Counted from the first letter of the stretch, positions 17,651 through 28,840 are shown. The stretch is 64,000 nt of DNA from Stutzerimonas stutzeri (GCF_002890915.1 NZ_POUT01000011.1:1-64000); one strand, 5' to 3'. Made by a program: numbers and translations. The notes: a model not told the origin generated them from the sequence alone.

Positions 17651-18106
17651 ATGAAAATGTCTTATTGGCGTTTCGCTGCGATGGTGGCCACATCAACCGT
17701 CATCATGTACGGCGTTATGTATTTGAATACTTACGCTTTTGAGCATGTTCTATGGAGTGAGACCCGTGCTTGGATGGCGTTAGTAATGGGAGCTGTCATG
17801 GCGATAGTCATGCTCGCCTTCATGCTCAATATGTACAAGAAAAAGCCCATGAACATAGCGATATTCGCCGGCGGAGCAGCTTCCTTTGCTATTGCCCTGT
17901 GGCTTGTTCGTAGCCAGGCAACTGTCGACGATACGGACTATATGAAGGCCATGATTCCTCACCATTCCATAGCCATCATGACAAGTGAGCGCGCTCAGAT
18001 TTCAGACCCGCGCGTTCGCAAGCTGGCAGATCAAATCATTGAGGCTCAGCGCCGAGAGATCTCTGAGATGAAGTTCCTGATCAATGATCTAGAGAGGGCT
18101 AACTGA
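17651..18106 (+). CDS. DUF305 membrane-anchored protein
   Basis: A 151-residue protein with three N-terminal helices (about 5-28, 37-59, 67-85) and a periplasmic DUF305 domain marked by DYMKAMIPHHSIAIMTSERA and LADQIIEAQRREISEM. DUF305 domains are ferritin-like four-helix modules often encoded with copper-resistance genes; the MIPHH motif is the expected metal site. AGGAG lies five bases before the ATG. It converges on the copA-copB-cytochrome operon and has its own CopR-type box. Copper binding is inferred from the family context. Confidence 0.88.
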   Translation: MKMSYWRFAAMVATSTVIMYGVMYLNTYAFEHVLWSETRAWMALVMGAVMAIVMLAFMLNMYKKKPMNIAIFAGGAASFAIALWLVRSQATVDDTDYMKAMIPHHSIAIMTSERAQISDPRVRKLADQIIEAQRREISEMKFLINDLERAN

Positions 18107-18308
18107 AAAAACGTATCGAGCAACTTTCTCGCCCCGGCCCGTTTTTCCTTCAAGCGTCACGCGATCCCGACGAGGTCATTGCGCTTATTGAGTTCGCTGA
18201 CCTGAGCGGCCAGCACACGAACTAACCCGCGATGACGGCGGTGTAGCAAGACGCTCGTCGCGGTAAAAGCTCAACTACTGCTTGACCACCAAACGTGCCC
18301 CGTTGCTT

Positions 18309-19121
18309 TTAGCTGTCATGTACGTGCTCTTTGCCATCCGCATGAGTGTGAGCGTTGGACGCCGGCTCGCCATGATGGTCGCTGGCGCTACTGCCTTTCG
18401 TGCTGGAGTTACTTCCACCATGGTGATCATCGCCGTTACTGCTCGAAGAATGGTGATCGGCCTCTGGAGCTGAGCCGCCGTGGTGGTCTGCAGCCGCTAT
18501 ACCGCGACGTCCAGACTCTCCTCCAGCGGCAGCATTGCCATGATGGTCAGAATTGCTGCCATCCAAGCTTTCATGATTGTGCGTCTGGCTCTCACCGCCA
18601 CCATGCTGGTGACCGCCACTCGCAGCGACGAGCGCTTGGTATTGCGTAGCGTCGATCTTGGGCAACTGGCTGATGAAGGCAACCATGCCCCAGATATATT
18701 CGTCGCCCATACTCTTACCCCAGGCCGGCATGCCTGTTGCTTTGATTCCATGCTTAATGACCCAGAAGGCGGATGCAGGGCCTGCGTCAATGCCGATCTT
18801 GGCCAGGTTAGGCGGGGCTGGATACAGCGCCTGACTCAGCTCTGTTTGTTCGACACCGGGCGCCAGATGGCACCCAACGCACATGGCGTTGTAGTTCCCG
18901 GCCCCGCCACGAATGAGAGCCTCGTCATCTAGATTGGGAATCTCAATGTCCTTGGACCGCGCTTCGATAGAGCGATCACGCGCCATTGAAAGGAACGCAT
19001 GCACGGCTGGGTAATGAGGATCGTCAGCACCAACGTTGATCAAGCCGGAATAGGCTCCGGCTAATATTGCTGCACTACCGACAGCGCCTGCTACCACCAG
19101 GGTTGTAATTGTTTTTTTCAT
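18309..19121 (-). CDS. Cytochrome c with His-rich tail
   Basis: A 270-residue exported protein: signal anchor (residues 4-24), a single-haem cytochrome c domain with CVGCH near residue 82 and the axial-ligand region GIKATGMPAWG, then a 100-residue tail rich in His, Ser, Gly and Asp (GGHQHGGG, SDHHGN, ADHHGG, GDDHHGG, SDHHGE, HTHADGKEHVH). It starts eight bases after copB ends and is the last gene of copA-orf-copB-cyt. The domain order suggests an electron-transfer protein that also binds metal, perhaps accepting electrons from CopA-type copper oxidation. That partnership is inferred. Confidence 0.88.
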   Translation of the reverse strand: MKKTITTLVVAGAVGSAAILAGAYSGLINVGADDPHYPAVHAFLSMARDRSIEARSKDIEIPNLDDEALIRGGAGNYNAMCVGCHLAPGVEQTELSQALYPAPPNLAKIGIDAGPASAFWVIKHGIKATGMPAWGKSMGDEYIWGMVAFISQLPKIDATQYQALVAASGGHQHGGGESQTHNHESLDGSNSDHHGNAAAGGESGRRGIAAADHHGGSAPEADHHSSSSNGDDHHGGSNSSTKGSSASDHHGEPASNAHTHADGKEHVHDS

Positions 19122-19129
19122 ATCAGGCT

Positions 19130-20290
19130 CTAAAACCACATTCGAATGCCGGCGACAAAGCGCGCCTCTTCAACATCTTCTCCTTCGTCGCGCAGCATGT
19201 CTGCGGTATTACCGTATGAGCGACTCCAAGAAATCCCGATGTAGGGCGCAAACTCGCGAACGATTTCGTAGCGCAGGCGCAAACCCAGTTCGGTATTCGC
19301 CAGGCCCGAGCCCACTCCTCTTTCAGAATCATTCTTACCGTAGAAATTGGCTTCCGCAGTTGGCTGGAGGATCAGCCGATTGGTAAGCAAGATGTCATAG
19401 TCGCCCTCAAGACGCGCCGCAGTCTGGCCGTTTTCGCCGACGAAGGCTGTGGCCTCGGCTTCAAAAGCGTAAAGCGCCATGCCTTGCACACCAAAGGCAG
19501 CCCAGGTCTGTGGAGACTCGGGTTTGAAGTCTTGGCGAACGCCAGCAACGACGTCCCACCAGGGGCCGACCGAGCGCCCATACAACAGCTGCAGCTCGGC
19601 ATCCTCGGTTACGCCGTTAGTACGCTCTCCCTCGGAACGAAACCAGACCCGATTGATATCGCCTCCCACCCAGCCTGAGGCATCCCAGGCCAGGGTGCTG
19701 CCCTCATCAGCGTCCTGATATTCAAGCTGATCGAGCAGAAAGAAGCTGTTGATGCCGCTATCGTGCACTGTGTGTCCAGGCAGAGGCGCGAAGGCCGCTT
19801 GGCGATCAGCATCCGTGAGGACGGGGATCGGTGTACGACTGGTGGTTCTCGGGGTATCAGCGGAGCTATGGTTCATTTGGGAGTGATCCATGTTGCTGTG
19901 ATCCATCCCTTTCATTTGCTCTTGCATGGCGCCGTGGCCCATCTTGCTATGGTCCATAGCCGCAGCTTTACTCTGATTTTGGCCATGGTTCATCTGGGAG
20001 TGATCCATACTGCCCATCTGGCCTTGCATGGCCTCATGATTCATCTTGCTGTGGTCCATAGCAGGAGTCCCATCCTGCGAATTCTGGCCCTCGGGCATCT
20101 GGCTATGATCCATGCCCCCCATCTGCACCTGAGCAGCCCCGTGGTTCATCTTGCTATGGTCCATCGGCATGGAGCCGTGGTCCATAGTCGAGTGATCCAT
20201 CTCTTCTGCGGCAAAGGTAAAGCCGCTACTCAGTGCGCTCATTGACACCGCCAGCGCAATGAGCGATGGACGTGAAAGCTTAATGGTCAT
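19130..20290 (-). CDS. copB: CopB outer-membrane copper resistance protein
   Basis: A 386-residue protein with a signal peptide (ending FTFAAEE), an N-terminal copper-binding region with about a dozen MDHSxM/NHG repeats (residues 30-140), and a C-terminal CopB outer-membrane beta-barrel domain (DSGINSFFLLDQLEYQDAD to EEARFVAGIRMWF). CopB proteins bind periplasmic copper and sit in the outer membrane. The ATG at 20290 is chosen because an upstream frame lacks a signal sequence. It overlaps the end of the upstream small gene by 11 bases, so translation is probably coupled. Confidence 0.94.
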   Translation of the reverse strand: MTIKLSRPSLIALAVSMSALSSGFTFAAEEMDHSTMDHGSMPMDHSKMNHGAAQVQMGGMDHSQMPEGQNSQDGTPAMDHSKMNHEAMQGQMGSMDHSQMNHGQNQSKAAAMDHSKMGHGAMQEQMKGMDHSNMDHSQMNHSSADTPRTTSRTPIPVLTDADRQAAFAPLPGHTVHDSGINSFFLLDQLEYQDADEGSTLAWDASGWVGGDINRVWFRSEGERTNGVTEDAELQLLYGRSVGPWWDVVAGVRQDFKPESPQTWAAFGVQGMALYAFEAEATAFVGENGQTAARLEGDYDILLTNRLILQPTAEANFYGKNDSERGVGSGLANTELGLRLRYEIVREFAPYIGISWSRSYGNTADMLRDEGEDVEEARFVAGIRMWF

Positions 20291-20591
20291 GGTTCGAATC
20301 TGCCTCGGCATGGTCGCTGCCATGCTCACCGGTCATTTTTTGGTGGTCCATGCCGTCATGGTCCATCGAGCCGTGATTCATCGAGCCGTGATCCATTTGC
20401 TGATTGGCGGGGCCCTGGCCTCGCACCTGAGGAGGCTGCTTCTCACTTGCAGCTTTGGAAGAGTCAACGGCGTGCCGTCCGTGATCGCTGTGATTTTCTT
20501 CGGCCAGCGACACTGGGATATACAGGGCAGCCAAAAGGCTCAACATTGCGGCACTGCAGAACAGGTGGTTTCGTTTCGGGGAATTGCTCAT
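20280..20591 (-). CDS. Small secreted Met/His-rich protein
   Basis: A 103-residue protein with a signal peptide (residues 1-30, LYIPVSLAEE) and a mature part with Met/His repeats: NHSDHGRH, QQMDHGSMNHGSMDHDGMD and a His-rich end. The repeats match those in copA and copB encoded on either side. It starts 12 bases after copA ends and overlaps copB, so it belongs to the operon. A periplasmic copper buffer or shuttle between CopA and CopB is the natural guess. Confidence 0.82.
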   Translation of the reverse strand: MSNSPKRNHLFCSAAMLSLLAALYIPVSLAEENHSDHGRHAVDSSKAASEKQPPQVRGQGPANQQMDHGSMNHGSMDHDGMDHQKMTGEHGSDHAEADSNHDH

Positions 20592-20603
20592 TAGATATCT
20601 CCT

Positions 20604-22385
20604 TTACTCATCCACACGAACTTCACGGAACATGCCCATTTCCATGTGGAGCAGCAGGTGGCAGTGATAGGCCCAGCGCCCTAGCGCATCTGCGGTTACG
20701 CGATAGCTGCGCTTCGAGCCTGGTGGTACATCAATGGTGTGTTTGCGAACTAGGAAGTTGCCGTTCTCATCCTCCAGATCGCTCCACATGCCATGAAGGT
20801 GGATGGGGTGGGTCATCATGGTGTCGTTGACTAAGGTGATACGAACACGCTCGCCATACTTCAATCGCAACGGTTCCGCATCAGAGAACTCAATGCCATC
20901 GAATGACCAAGAGAATTTCTCCATGTGACCTGTGAGGTGCAACTCGATGGTACGGCTCGGCTCGCGCCCATCCGGATCGAGGAAGGTGCTGTGCAGATCT
21001 GAGTAAGTCAGCACACGGCGACCGTTGTTGCGAAGCCCGATTCCCGGGTCATTCAGCTTGGGAGTTGGCGTCATGGTCTGCATGTCGACCAGAGGGTTAT
21101 TGGTTTCGGAGGCCGGATGGGGCTGCATCGCTCCACCCATGCCTGCCATCGCTGAATGATCCATGCCAGCCATGCTGTCGTGGTCCATACCTGCCATCTT
21201 GCTATGATCCATGCCTGCCATGCCGCCCTGCATGGAGCCATGATCCATTCCCTCCATGCTGCCGTGATCCATTCCCATATCGCTCATGGAGATCAACGGG
21301 CGAGGATCAACTTCAGGAACAGGCGCGCTCAGCCCTTCGCGAACGGCCAGGGTGCCGCGTGAATAGCCAGTGCGGTCCATGGACTGCGCGAAGATGGTGT
21401 AGGCCTGCTCGCTATCGGGCTCGACTATTACATCGAAGGTTTCGGCCGCAGTAATACGGAACTCATCGACGCTAACAGGTTTGACGTACTGCCCATCGGC
21501 CGCCACCACCGTCATCTTTAGACCGGGGATGCGGACATCGAAATAGGTCATGGCCGATGCATTGATGAAGCGCAGACGGATTTTCTCACCCGGCTTGAAA
21601 ATACCAGTCCAGTTGTTATCCGGCGCCTGGCCATTCATCAAGTAGGTGTAGGTATAGCCACTGACATCGGCAAGATCAGTCGGGCTCATTTTCATCTCGG
21701 CCCACATCTTCCGATCAGCGATCGCTGCGGACCACCCCATCTCGCTCACGTCATCGACGAAGTCGCCGACAGTACGTTTGTGGAAGTTGTAGTAATCCGA
21801 TTGCTTTTTGAGCTTGGCCAGAACCCGTTCCGGATCTTCGTCAGTCCAGTCACTTAGTAGCACGACGTAGTCACGGTCGTAGCTGAACGGCTCCGGCTCT
21901 TTGGCATCGATCACCAGAGCACCATAGACGCCAGCCTGCTCCTGCAGTCCCGAGTGACTGTGGTACCAATAGGTGCCGTTCTGGTTAACCTTGAATTTGT
22001 ACTCATACATGCCATCGGGGGCGATGCCGTGGAAACTCAGGCCAGGTACGCCATCCATGTTCGCCGGCAGGATGATGCCGTGCCAGTGAATCGAGGTATC
22101 TTCCTGCAGACGATTACGAACGCGCAGAGTCACGGTATCGCCTTCCCGCCACCGCAGGGTCGGCCCCGGAAGTGAGCCATTGATGGTCATCGCGGTACGA
22201 GCCGCGCCAGTAATATTTACCGGGGTTTCACCGATGAACAGATCAAAATCGGTACCGGCCAGCACGTTGGCCTGACCGGGACTGGTCACGGCCCAGACCG
22301 GCATACGCCACATGCCTAAGCCGCCGAGAATACTGGTGGCGGCTAGCCCCTTGATGAAAGTGCGCCTTGTGGTTTTGCTTTGCAT
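20604..22385 (-). CDS. copA: CopA multicopper oxidase
   Basis: A 593-residue periplasmic multicopper oxidase. The twin-arginine signal is TTRRTFIKG at residues 5-13. Copper ligands are visible as HWHG, YHSHSG, HPIHLHGMW and HCHLLLHMEMGM. A methionine-rich insert with MDHGSM and GMDHS repeats lies around residues 400-450 and matches the copper-loading segment of plasmid-type CopA. It oxidises Cu+ and binds excess copper. The ATG at 22385 gives the Tat signal; the longer frame to 22484 does not add a domain. It heads the copA-orf-copB-cyt operon. Confidence 0.96.
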   Translation of the reverse strand: MQSKTTRRTFIKGLAATSILGGLGMWRMPVWAVTSPGQANVLAGTDFDLFIGETPVNITGAARTAMTINGSLPGPTLRWREGDTVTLRVRNRLQEDTSIHWHGIILPANMDGVPGLSFHGIAPDGMYEYKFKVNQNGTYWYHSHSGLQEQAGVYGALVIDAKEPEPFSYDRDYVVLLSDWTDEDPERVLAKLKKQSDYYNFHKRTVGDFVDDVSEMGWSAAIADRKMWAEMKMSPTDLADVSGYTYTYLMNGQAPDNNWTGIFKPGEKIRLRFINASAMTYFDVRIPGLKMTVVAADGQYVKPVSVDEFRITAAETFDVIVEPDSEQAYTIFAQSMDRTGYSRGTLAVREGLSAPVPEVDPRPLISMSDMGMDHGSMEGMDHGSMQGGMAGMDHSKMAGMDHDSMAGMDHSAMAGMGGAMQPHPASETNNPLVDMQTMTPTPKLNDPGIGLRNNGRRVLTYSDLHSTFLDPDGREPSRTIELHLTGHMEKFSWSFDGIEFSDAEPLRLKYGERVRITLVNDTMMTHPIHLHGMWSDLEDENGNFLVRKHTIDVPPGSKRSYRVTADALGRWAYHCHLLLHMEMGMFREVRVDE

Positions 22386-22808
22386 CCCGTTATGTCCATT
22401 AATCAGATGAGCCGGTGGTGAGCAATCCGGTCTCGGGTTCGTTGACTGCCCCACTATCGAGATTCCACCTTCAACCTTTCCCACTGTTGTGTGAACTCGT
22501 TCCAGCGAGCAGCGCCTCTTCAGCAGTTGGTAAGCTCAGCTTATTTGGCGTCGCAATTTGCAACAGGCGCCTCGGCTTATGCTGCTTGGAGGCGACAGAT
22601 TCTCAAACCGCCACTCAGGTGCCCCATATGCCAACTGACACATTCGCCCCTGCCAAGTCGGAGTACTCGGCAACGCATGAAAACAGGGGCATTGTTCGAT
22701 CCCCCTCGAAATACCCGTTAATTCGGTTTCCGTTTGAACGGAGTGCTTTGTTCTTCAGGCACGACGCCAACTTAACCGCGGCATCCTGTCACAGGCCTTA
22801 GCGAAACA

Positions 22809-22822
22809 TTACAGTTCTGTCA
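22809..22822. promoter_or_regulatory. CopR-type box upstream of copA
   Basis: TTACA-GTTC-TGTCA, 424 bases before the copA start. The long gap holds no supportable gene, so either a long leader exists or the original spacing was altered by insertion. Confidence 0.5.
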
Positions 22823-22849
22823 GGTTCTAGTTTTTCTGACTGTTAAGTT

Positions 22850-23013
22850 CCGGTGTGGCTGTTCAACAAATGGCTGACTTCAGCCGTCACGGATTTTGAA
22901 AGTGGAGCATCGGTAAAAACGATCAAGTCATCTGCCCACGTCTTAGCTTTCAGCCGCCGCAAGTACATGCTGCGGCGGGCTGCGATCTGCCAGCTGACGT
23001 CGACTTCCGGGAG
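22850..23013 (-). mobile_element. IS5-type element remnant
   Basis: It aligns with two separate parts of the IS5-type copy near 32.3-32.7 kb: the end region (GATCAAGTCATC, then AGCCGCCGC) and an internal transposase segment (GCTGCGGCGGGCTGCGATCT against TACTGCGGCGGGCCGCGATC). The piece in between is deleted. It separates the copA promoter region from dsbD. Confidence 0.7.
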
Positions 23014-23030
23014 CGACCAGGTTGCATGCT

Positions 23031-24794
23031 TTACATTCGGTCGTCGGCTTGACGCAGTCGTTCCAGAAAACTCTCGGCGTCGGTTTCACCAACCGTGCGA
23101 AGGTCCTGCCACTCATCACCACTGGGGGCAAACAATTGCAGTGCCGGCGGGCCAAACAGCTGGTAGCGATCAAGCAGCGCGCGTTGCTCGGCATCGCTAC
23201 GCGTCATATCGAAGCGCACCAGCCGGTAATCAGCCAGCTGTTCGCGCACAGAGGACACTTCGAGTACTTCTCGTTCGATTACTTTGCAACTGATGCACCA
23301 GTCGGCGTACCAGTCCAGCAGCAAAGGTTGGCCGGCAGTTTTCGCTGACAACAGTGCCGCATCCAGGGCTGCTGGGGTGTCCAGGGTCTGCCAGCCGACG
23401 GTTGCGCCGATTTGAGGCAAGCCTTGGGCGTCCAGGCGACCCAGTGGGCGCAGCGGGTCGGTTTGACCTTGCAAAGCGCCCACCCAACTGCTGATGCCGT
23501 AAACCAGCAAGGCCACACCAAGCAACTGGGCAAGCTTCTGCTTGCCGGGCTTAGGAATAAATTCCAGGGCGCCCAGCCACAACGCAGTGCCAACCGCCAA
23601 CAGGCCCCACAAGGCCAGCGTCACGGGAGCTGGTAACACACGCTCCAGCAGCCATACAGAGACACCCAGCAACATCAGACCGAAAACCTTGCGTACGCCG
23701 ACCATCCAGGTCCCGGACTTGGGCAACAAGGCGGCGCCACCAGTGGCGAACAACACCAACGGCGCCCCCATGCCCAGACCCAGCGAAAACAGCTTCAGCC
23801 CGCCGCCCAGGGCATCGCCGGTGGCGCTGATGTACAGCAGCGCACCGACCAGTGGTGCTGTCACGCAGGGTGATACAAGCAGGCTTGACAGCACGCCTAG
23901 CGTTGCGGCCCCTATCATTGAACCCCCGCGGGTTCGGCTGGCCAGGCGATCCATTCGTTCGGTAATAAAGCGCGGCATACGCAACTCGAACACCCCGAAC
24001 ATGGCCAGGGCAAATACCGAAAAGAACAGCGCAAAGGGCACCAGTAGCCACGGTGACTGCAGGCGCGCCTGCAGGTTGAGGCCAGCTCCGAACATGCCCA
24101 TCAGCGCTCCGAGCAGTGCGAAGCAGGCAGCCATGGGAAGTACGTAGGCAAGCGACAGGCGAAAACCTCGTAGCCCACCGAGTTGTCCACGCAGCACTAC
24201 GCCGGAAAGGATGGGCAGCATCGGCAGCACGCAGGGAGTGAAAGTCAGCCCCAAACCGGCCAGAAAGAACAGTGCCAGACTTCCCCAGTCCAAGGTCGTT
24301 TCCGGTTGCGCAGGCGATACCGGGGGCGAGTTACCGATCTGAAAAGTGCGCATTTCAGGTGGGTAGCACAGTCCCAGATCGGCGCAGCCCTGGTAGCTCA
24401 CCTGCAGGGTGAACGGCCTGTTCTGAGGGTTATCAATCGGTAGTTCTAAGTCCGTAATGCCGTAGAACACCTCGACATCGCCGAAATACTCATCGGTTTT
24501 CGGTTCGGCTGCAGGCCATTGCGGGGTGCCGATTGTTACTTGCGGATGGTCGCTGTTGAAGGCGAAACGATGTTTGTAGAGGTAATAGCCATCGGCATTT
24601 ATGAACCGCAGGCGAATACTGTCGGTGTCGGCTTCTATCAGATCAAGGCCAAAGGCCAGATCCACCGGCAGGAAGTCCTGGCTGTTATTCAGGGGGGCGT
24701 TGAACAGGGCCGGCTGTGAGCGAGGCAGATCAAAAATCCCAGCACTGACCGGCAGTGGGATCAGTAAAAGCAGGCACAGCAAAAGGCGGAACAT
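23031..24794 (-). CDS. dsbD: DsbD-type thiol:disulfide interchange protein
   Basis: A 587-residue membrane protein. The signal peptide covers residues 1-18. An N-terminal periplasmic domain carries the active cysteines (YQGCADLGLCYPPEM). Eight predicted helices follow from about residue 175, with conserved membrane cysteines at GLTFTPCVLPMLPIL and SLLVSPCVTAPLVGA. The C-terminal thioredoxin-like domain has WYADWCISCKVIERE. It moves electrons from cytoplasmic thioredoxin to periplasmic disulfides. In a copper cluster it may repair wrongly formed disulfides, as ScsB-type proteins do. It lies 182 bases after the DUF411 gene on the same strand. Confidence 0.9.
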   Translation of the reverse strand: MFRLLLCLLLLIPLPVSAGIFDLPRSQPALFNAPLNNSQDFLPVDLAFGLDLIEADTDSIRLRFINADGYYLYKHRFAFNSDHPQVTIGTPQWPAAEPKTDEYFGDVEVFYGITDLELPIDNPQNRPFTLQVSYQGCADLGLCYPPEMRTFQIGNSPPVSPAQPETTLDWGSLALFFLAGLGLTFTPCVLPMLPILSGVVLRGQLGGLRGFRLSLAYVLPMAACFALLGALMGMFGAGLNLQARLQSPWLLVPFALFFSVFALAMFGVFELRMPRFITERMDRLASRTRGGSMIGAATLGVLSSLLVSPCVTAPLVGALLYISATGDALGGGLKLFSLGLGMGAPLVLFATGGAALLPKSGTWMVGVRKVFGLMLLGVSVWLLERVLPAPVTLALWGLLAVGTALWLGALEFIPKPGKQKLAQLLGVALLVYGISSWVGALQGQTDPLRPLGRLDAQGLPQIGATVGWQTLDTPAALDAALLSAKTAGQPLLLDWYADWCISCKVIEREVLEVSSVREQLADYRLVRFDMTRSDAEQRALLDRYQLFGPPALQLFAPSGDEWQDLRTVGETDAESFLERLRQADDRM

Positions 24795-24976
24795 GGGTAT
24801 CTCGCGGAACAAGAGTTAACGAAAGGCTCCGGACATAATTCCGCCTCGCAAGTCAGGAAACTGTCCTGAGCAAGCGAGCCGGACGGGGTGATCGCTGCGA
24901 TCATCCAGTGATCACCCCCGCGTTCTCTTTGCTGCCACCCGCCTGGGAAAGCCGGTCAGCGGCACGGAGCCTGAAT

Positions 24977-25417
24977 TTACGGGTACTTGGCGAGGACCTC
25001 ATCCTGCCCTGAACGGGTAAGCCCGATTACCTCGTAGGCATGTTTGGCATCACCGTGCTCCATACCGGGCGATCCAGCCGGCATGCCGGGCACGGCAATA
25101 CCTAGCAGGTCGGAACGCTTGCGCAATTCGAGTATCTGCGCCACCGGCACGTGGCCTTCAACGAACTTGCCGTTGATCACACCGGTGTGACAGGACGCCA
25201 GACGCGGCTCCACTCCTAGGTCTTGCTTCACCGAACGCATGTTGCGTTCAACATGGTCGCGGACCGCAAAGCCGTTGTCCTCCAGATAGGAGATCCAGTC
25301 CTTGCAGCAACCACAGTTGGCGTCTCGGTGTACATCGATGATCAAGGGTTCAGCGGCATGGATCGCCCCACTTACCAGCAGCGCCGCAAGGGCTGATATA
25401 CGCAGTTTTCTAGACAT
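24977..25417 (-). CDS. DUF411 periplasmic metal-binding protein
   Basis: A 146-residue secreted protein: signal peptide (residues 1-21, SGAIHAAEP), DVHRDANCGCCKDWISYLED, ASCHTGVINGKFVEGHVP, and IAVPGMPAGSPGMEHG. The CGCC pair and downstream His/Met are the expected metal ligands of DUF411 proteins, which are common beside copper-resistance genes. It follows copZ by 26 bases and is expected to share its promoter. A role as periplasmic copper chaperone is inferred. Confidence 0.9.
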   Translation of the reverse strand: MSRKLRISALAALLVSGAIHAAEPLIIDVHRDANCGCCKDWISYLEDNGFAVRDHVERNMRSVKQDLGVEPRLASCHTGVINGKFVEGHVPVAQILELRKRSDLLGIAVPGMPAGSPGMEHGDAKHAYEVIGLTRSGQDEVLAKYP

Positions 25418-25443
25418 ATAAGAACCTTGTTTGCCTCTCGTTT

Positions 25444-25716
25444 TCAGTTGCAGCCGCAGCCACCGCTGCCACCGCAACCCGTCTTTTTCATGTTGTTCGT
25501 CCCGGCTGCCGGACTGGCCAGCTGCGCGGGATATCCCGCATCAGTCAGGGAAGCAATCAGCACTTGGCTGTCGCTCTGGCCGCTAACCCGCACCCTGGCG
25601 GCTTGCAAATCGACATCCACCTTGGTGACGCCCTCGACAGTGTTGAGCGCCTCGGTGACATGCTTGACGCACGAGCCGCAGCTCATGCCTTCGACGTTCA
25701 GTTCAATGGTGCTCAT
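25444..25716 (-). CDS. copZ: CopZ-like copper chaperone
   Basis: A 90-residue cytoplasmic protein: one heavy-metal-associated domain (residues 1-66) with the metal motif GMSCGSCVKHV, followed by a short linker and an unusual C-terminal tail KKTGCGGSGGCGCN with three further cysteines. It delivers Cu+ to the P-type ATPase encoded upstream, which lacks such a domain of its own. The ATG at 25716 has AGGAG eight bases upstream. A CueR-type operator lies directly upstream, so expression probably answers to cytoplasmic Cu+ separately from the ATPase. Confidence 0.9.
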   Translation of the reverse strand: MSTIELNVEGMSCGSCVKHVTEALNTVEGVTKVDVDLQAARVRVSGQSDSQVLIASLTDAGYPAQLASPAAGTNNMKKTGCGGSGGCGCN

Positions 25717-25753
25717 GAGAATCTCCTGGGAAGTCACCGTAATGGTTGAGCAG

Positions 25754-25784
25754 ATGTTCAACCTTGCCAGAGCGGCAAGGTCAA
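25754..25784 (-). promoter_or_regulatory. CueR-type promoter for copZ
   Basis: On the minus strand the -35 TTGACC (25784-25779) and -10 GAACAT (25759-25754) are 19 bases apart, the long spacing used by MerR-family activators. Between them is a perfect dyad, ACCTTGCC-N5-GGCAAGGT, at 25761-25781. This matches the CueR operator form. No cueR gene is in the window, so the regulator must be encoded elsewhere. Confidence 0.82.
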
Positions 25785-25789
25785 GCGTT

Positions 25790-28144
<2,355 letters not shown>

Positions 28145-28149
28145 GCCAT

Positions 28150-28392
28150 TTACTTCCTATCTTTGTCCTTGGAGACACGGGTGGGATTGGAATGGCCACC
28201 ATGGTTGTGACCAAACAAATGGAGCAACGGGCAAAGCAGCAAGATTATGTATGGCAGTCCCTGCAAGAGATGACCGTAATGCTCGCGTGCCAAGTAGAAA
28301 AAACCGATTATTGCCAGCATTAAGAGCGCTACGCCGGGTCTAGTCTTCCAAAAAGATATTTCATTATTCCGATGAAGATGGCGGTGATACAC
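28150..28392 (-). CDS. DUF2933 small membrane protein
   Basis: An 80-residue membrane protein with two helices (about 18-35, 43-60) and the C-terminal motif PLLHLFGHNHGGHSN. The DUF2933 family is regularly encoded beside copper-transporting ATPases. The His cluster on the tail could bind copper. It ends five bases before the ATPase start, so the two form an operon. Its own promoter must lie in 28393-28650, where I see no CopR-type box and only a partial CueR-like half-site (CACCTTGCC at 28496). Confidence 0.85.
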   Translation of the reverse strand: MYHRHLHRNNEISFWKTRPGVALLMLAIIGFFYLAREHYGHLLQGLPYIILLLCPLLHLFGHNHGGHSNPTRVSKDKDRK

Positions 28393-28656
28393 GGCAGTGA
28401 CCTCCAGTGCTGGTATTTTTAGTACGTTGCGTCAGCATGAGCCGCTCGTCCCGATAGATATAGCATGCCAACTAAGGAGATTAACGGATCCTCACCTTGC
28501 CGACCCTCCTTGCTTGATAGCCGACTGATGGATGTCGCGCCCAATCTAAGCATTGAAAGAAACTCCGTGCAGAGGAATGAATTAATTCACTTCAAGTTCA
28601 GAGGTGCGCACACTTAAATTACTATCTGTAAGGCTCGCCCGCCTGATCAGATCACC

Positions 28657-28683
28657 AAAAAAAAAAGGCGCCGTTGAGGCGCC
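28657..28683 (-). terminator. Terminator on minus strand near copR
   Basis: GGCGCC-GTTGA-GGCGCC followed on the minus strand by ten T residues. It can only end transcription coming leftward from the copR promoter region, where just a very short open frame exists. Confidence 0.75.
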
Positions 28684-28684
28684 A

Positions 28685-28768
28685 TTAGGCCAAGGGAGCA
28701 ATGTGGAAGGCCTGGAAAAACCAGCTGCTAGCATTCTTAGAGTCACTGCTCATATTTTGCTCGAACAT
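28685..28768 (-). CDS. Candidate short peptide divergent from copR
   Basis: A 27-codon frame starting MFEQNMSSDSKNASSWF and ending right at the strong minus-strand terminator. The copR box at 28827 lies 59 bases upstream, so a CopR-driven short transcript is plausible. The ribosome site is weak, and longer (62 codons from 28873) and shorter starts exist. It may be a small RNA rather than a gene. Confidence 0.3.
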   Translation of the reverse strand: MFEQNMSSDSKNASSWFFQAFHIAPLA

Positions 28769-28826
28769 AGATTCCGACTTATGTGAAACACTATCACCTC
28801 CGCCTGTCAGCGAGCTGATTTGTACG

Positions 28827-28840
28827 TTACATTTTTGTAA
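28827..28840. promoter_or_regulatory. CopR box, copRS promoter
   Basis: TTACA-TTTT-TGTAA, a near-perfect dyad 66 bases before the copR ATG, suggesting autoregulation. The 18-base word TTACATTTTTGTAAGCTT is also present before the DUF305 gene. Confidence 0.75.

Noticed and set aside
19860..20200. Tandem short repeats that could suggest a CRISPR or satellite
   Set aside because: They are the degenerate Met/His codon repeats of copB, in frame and of varying spacing, without constant spacers.
28393..28656. Possible CueR promoter for the DUF2933-ATPase operon
   Set aside because: Only a CACCTTGCC half-site is present; there is no matching second arm or 19-base-spaced promoter.
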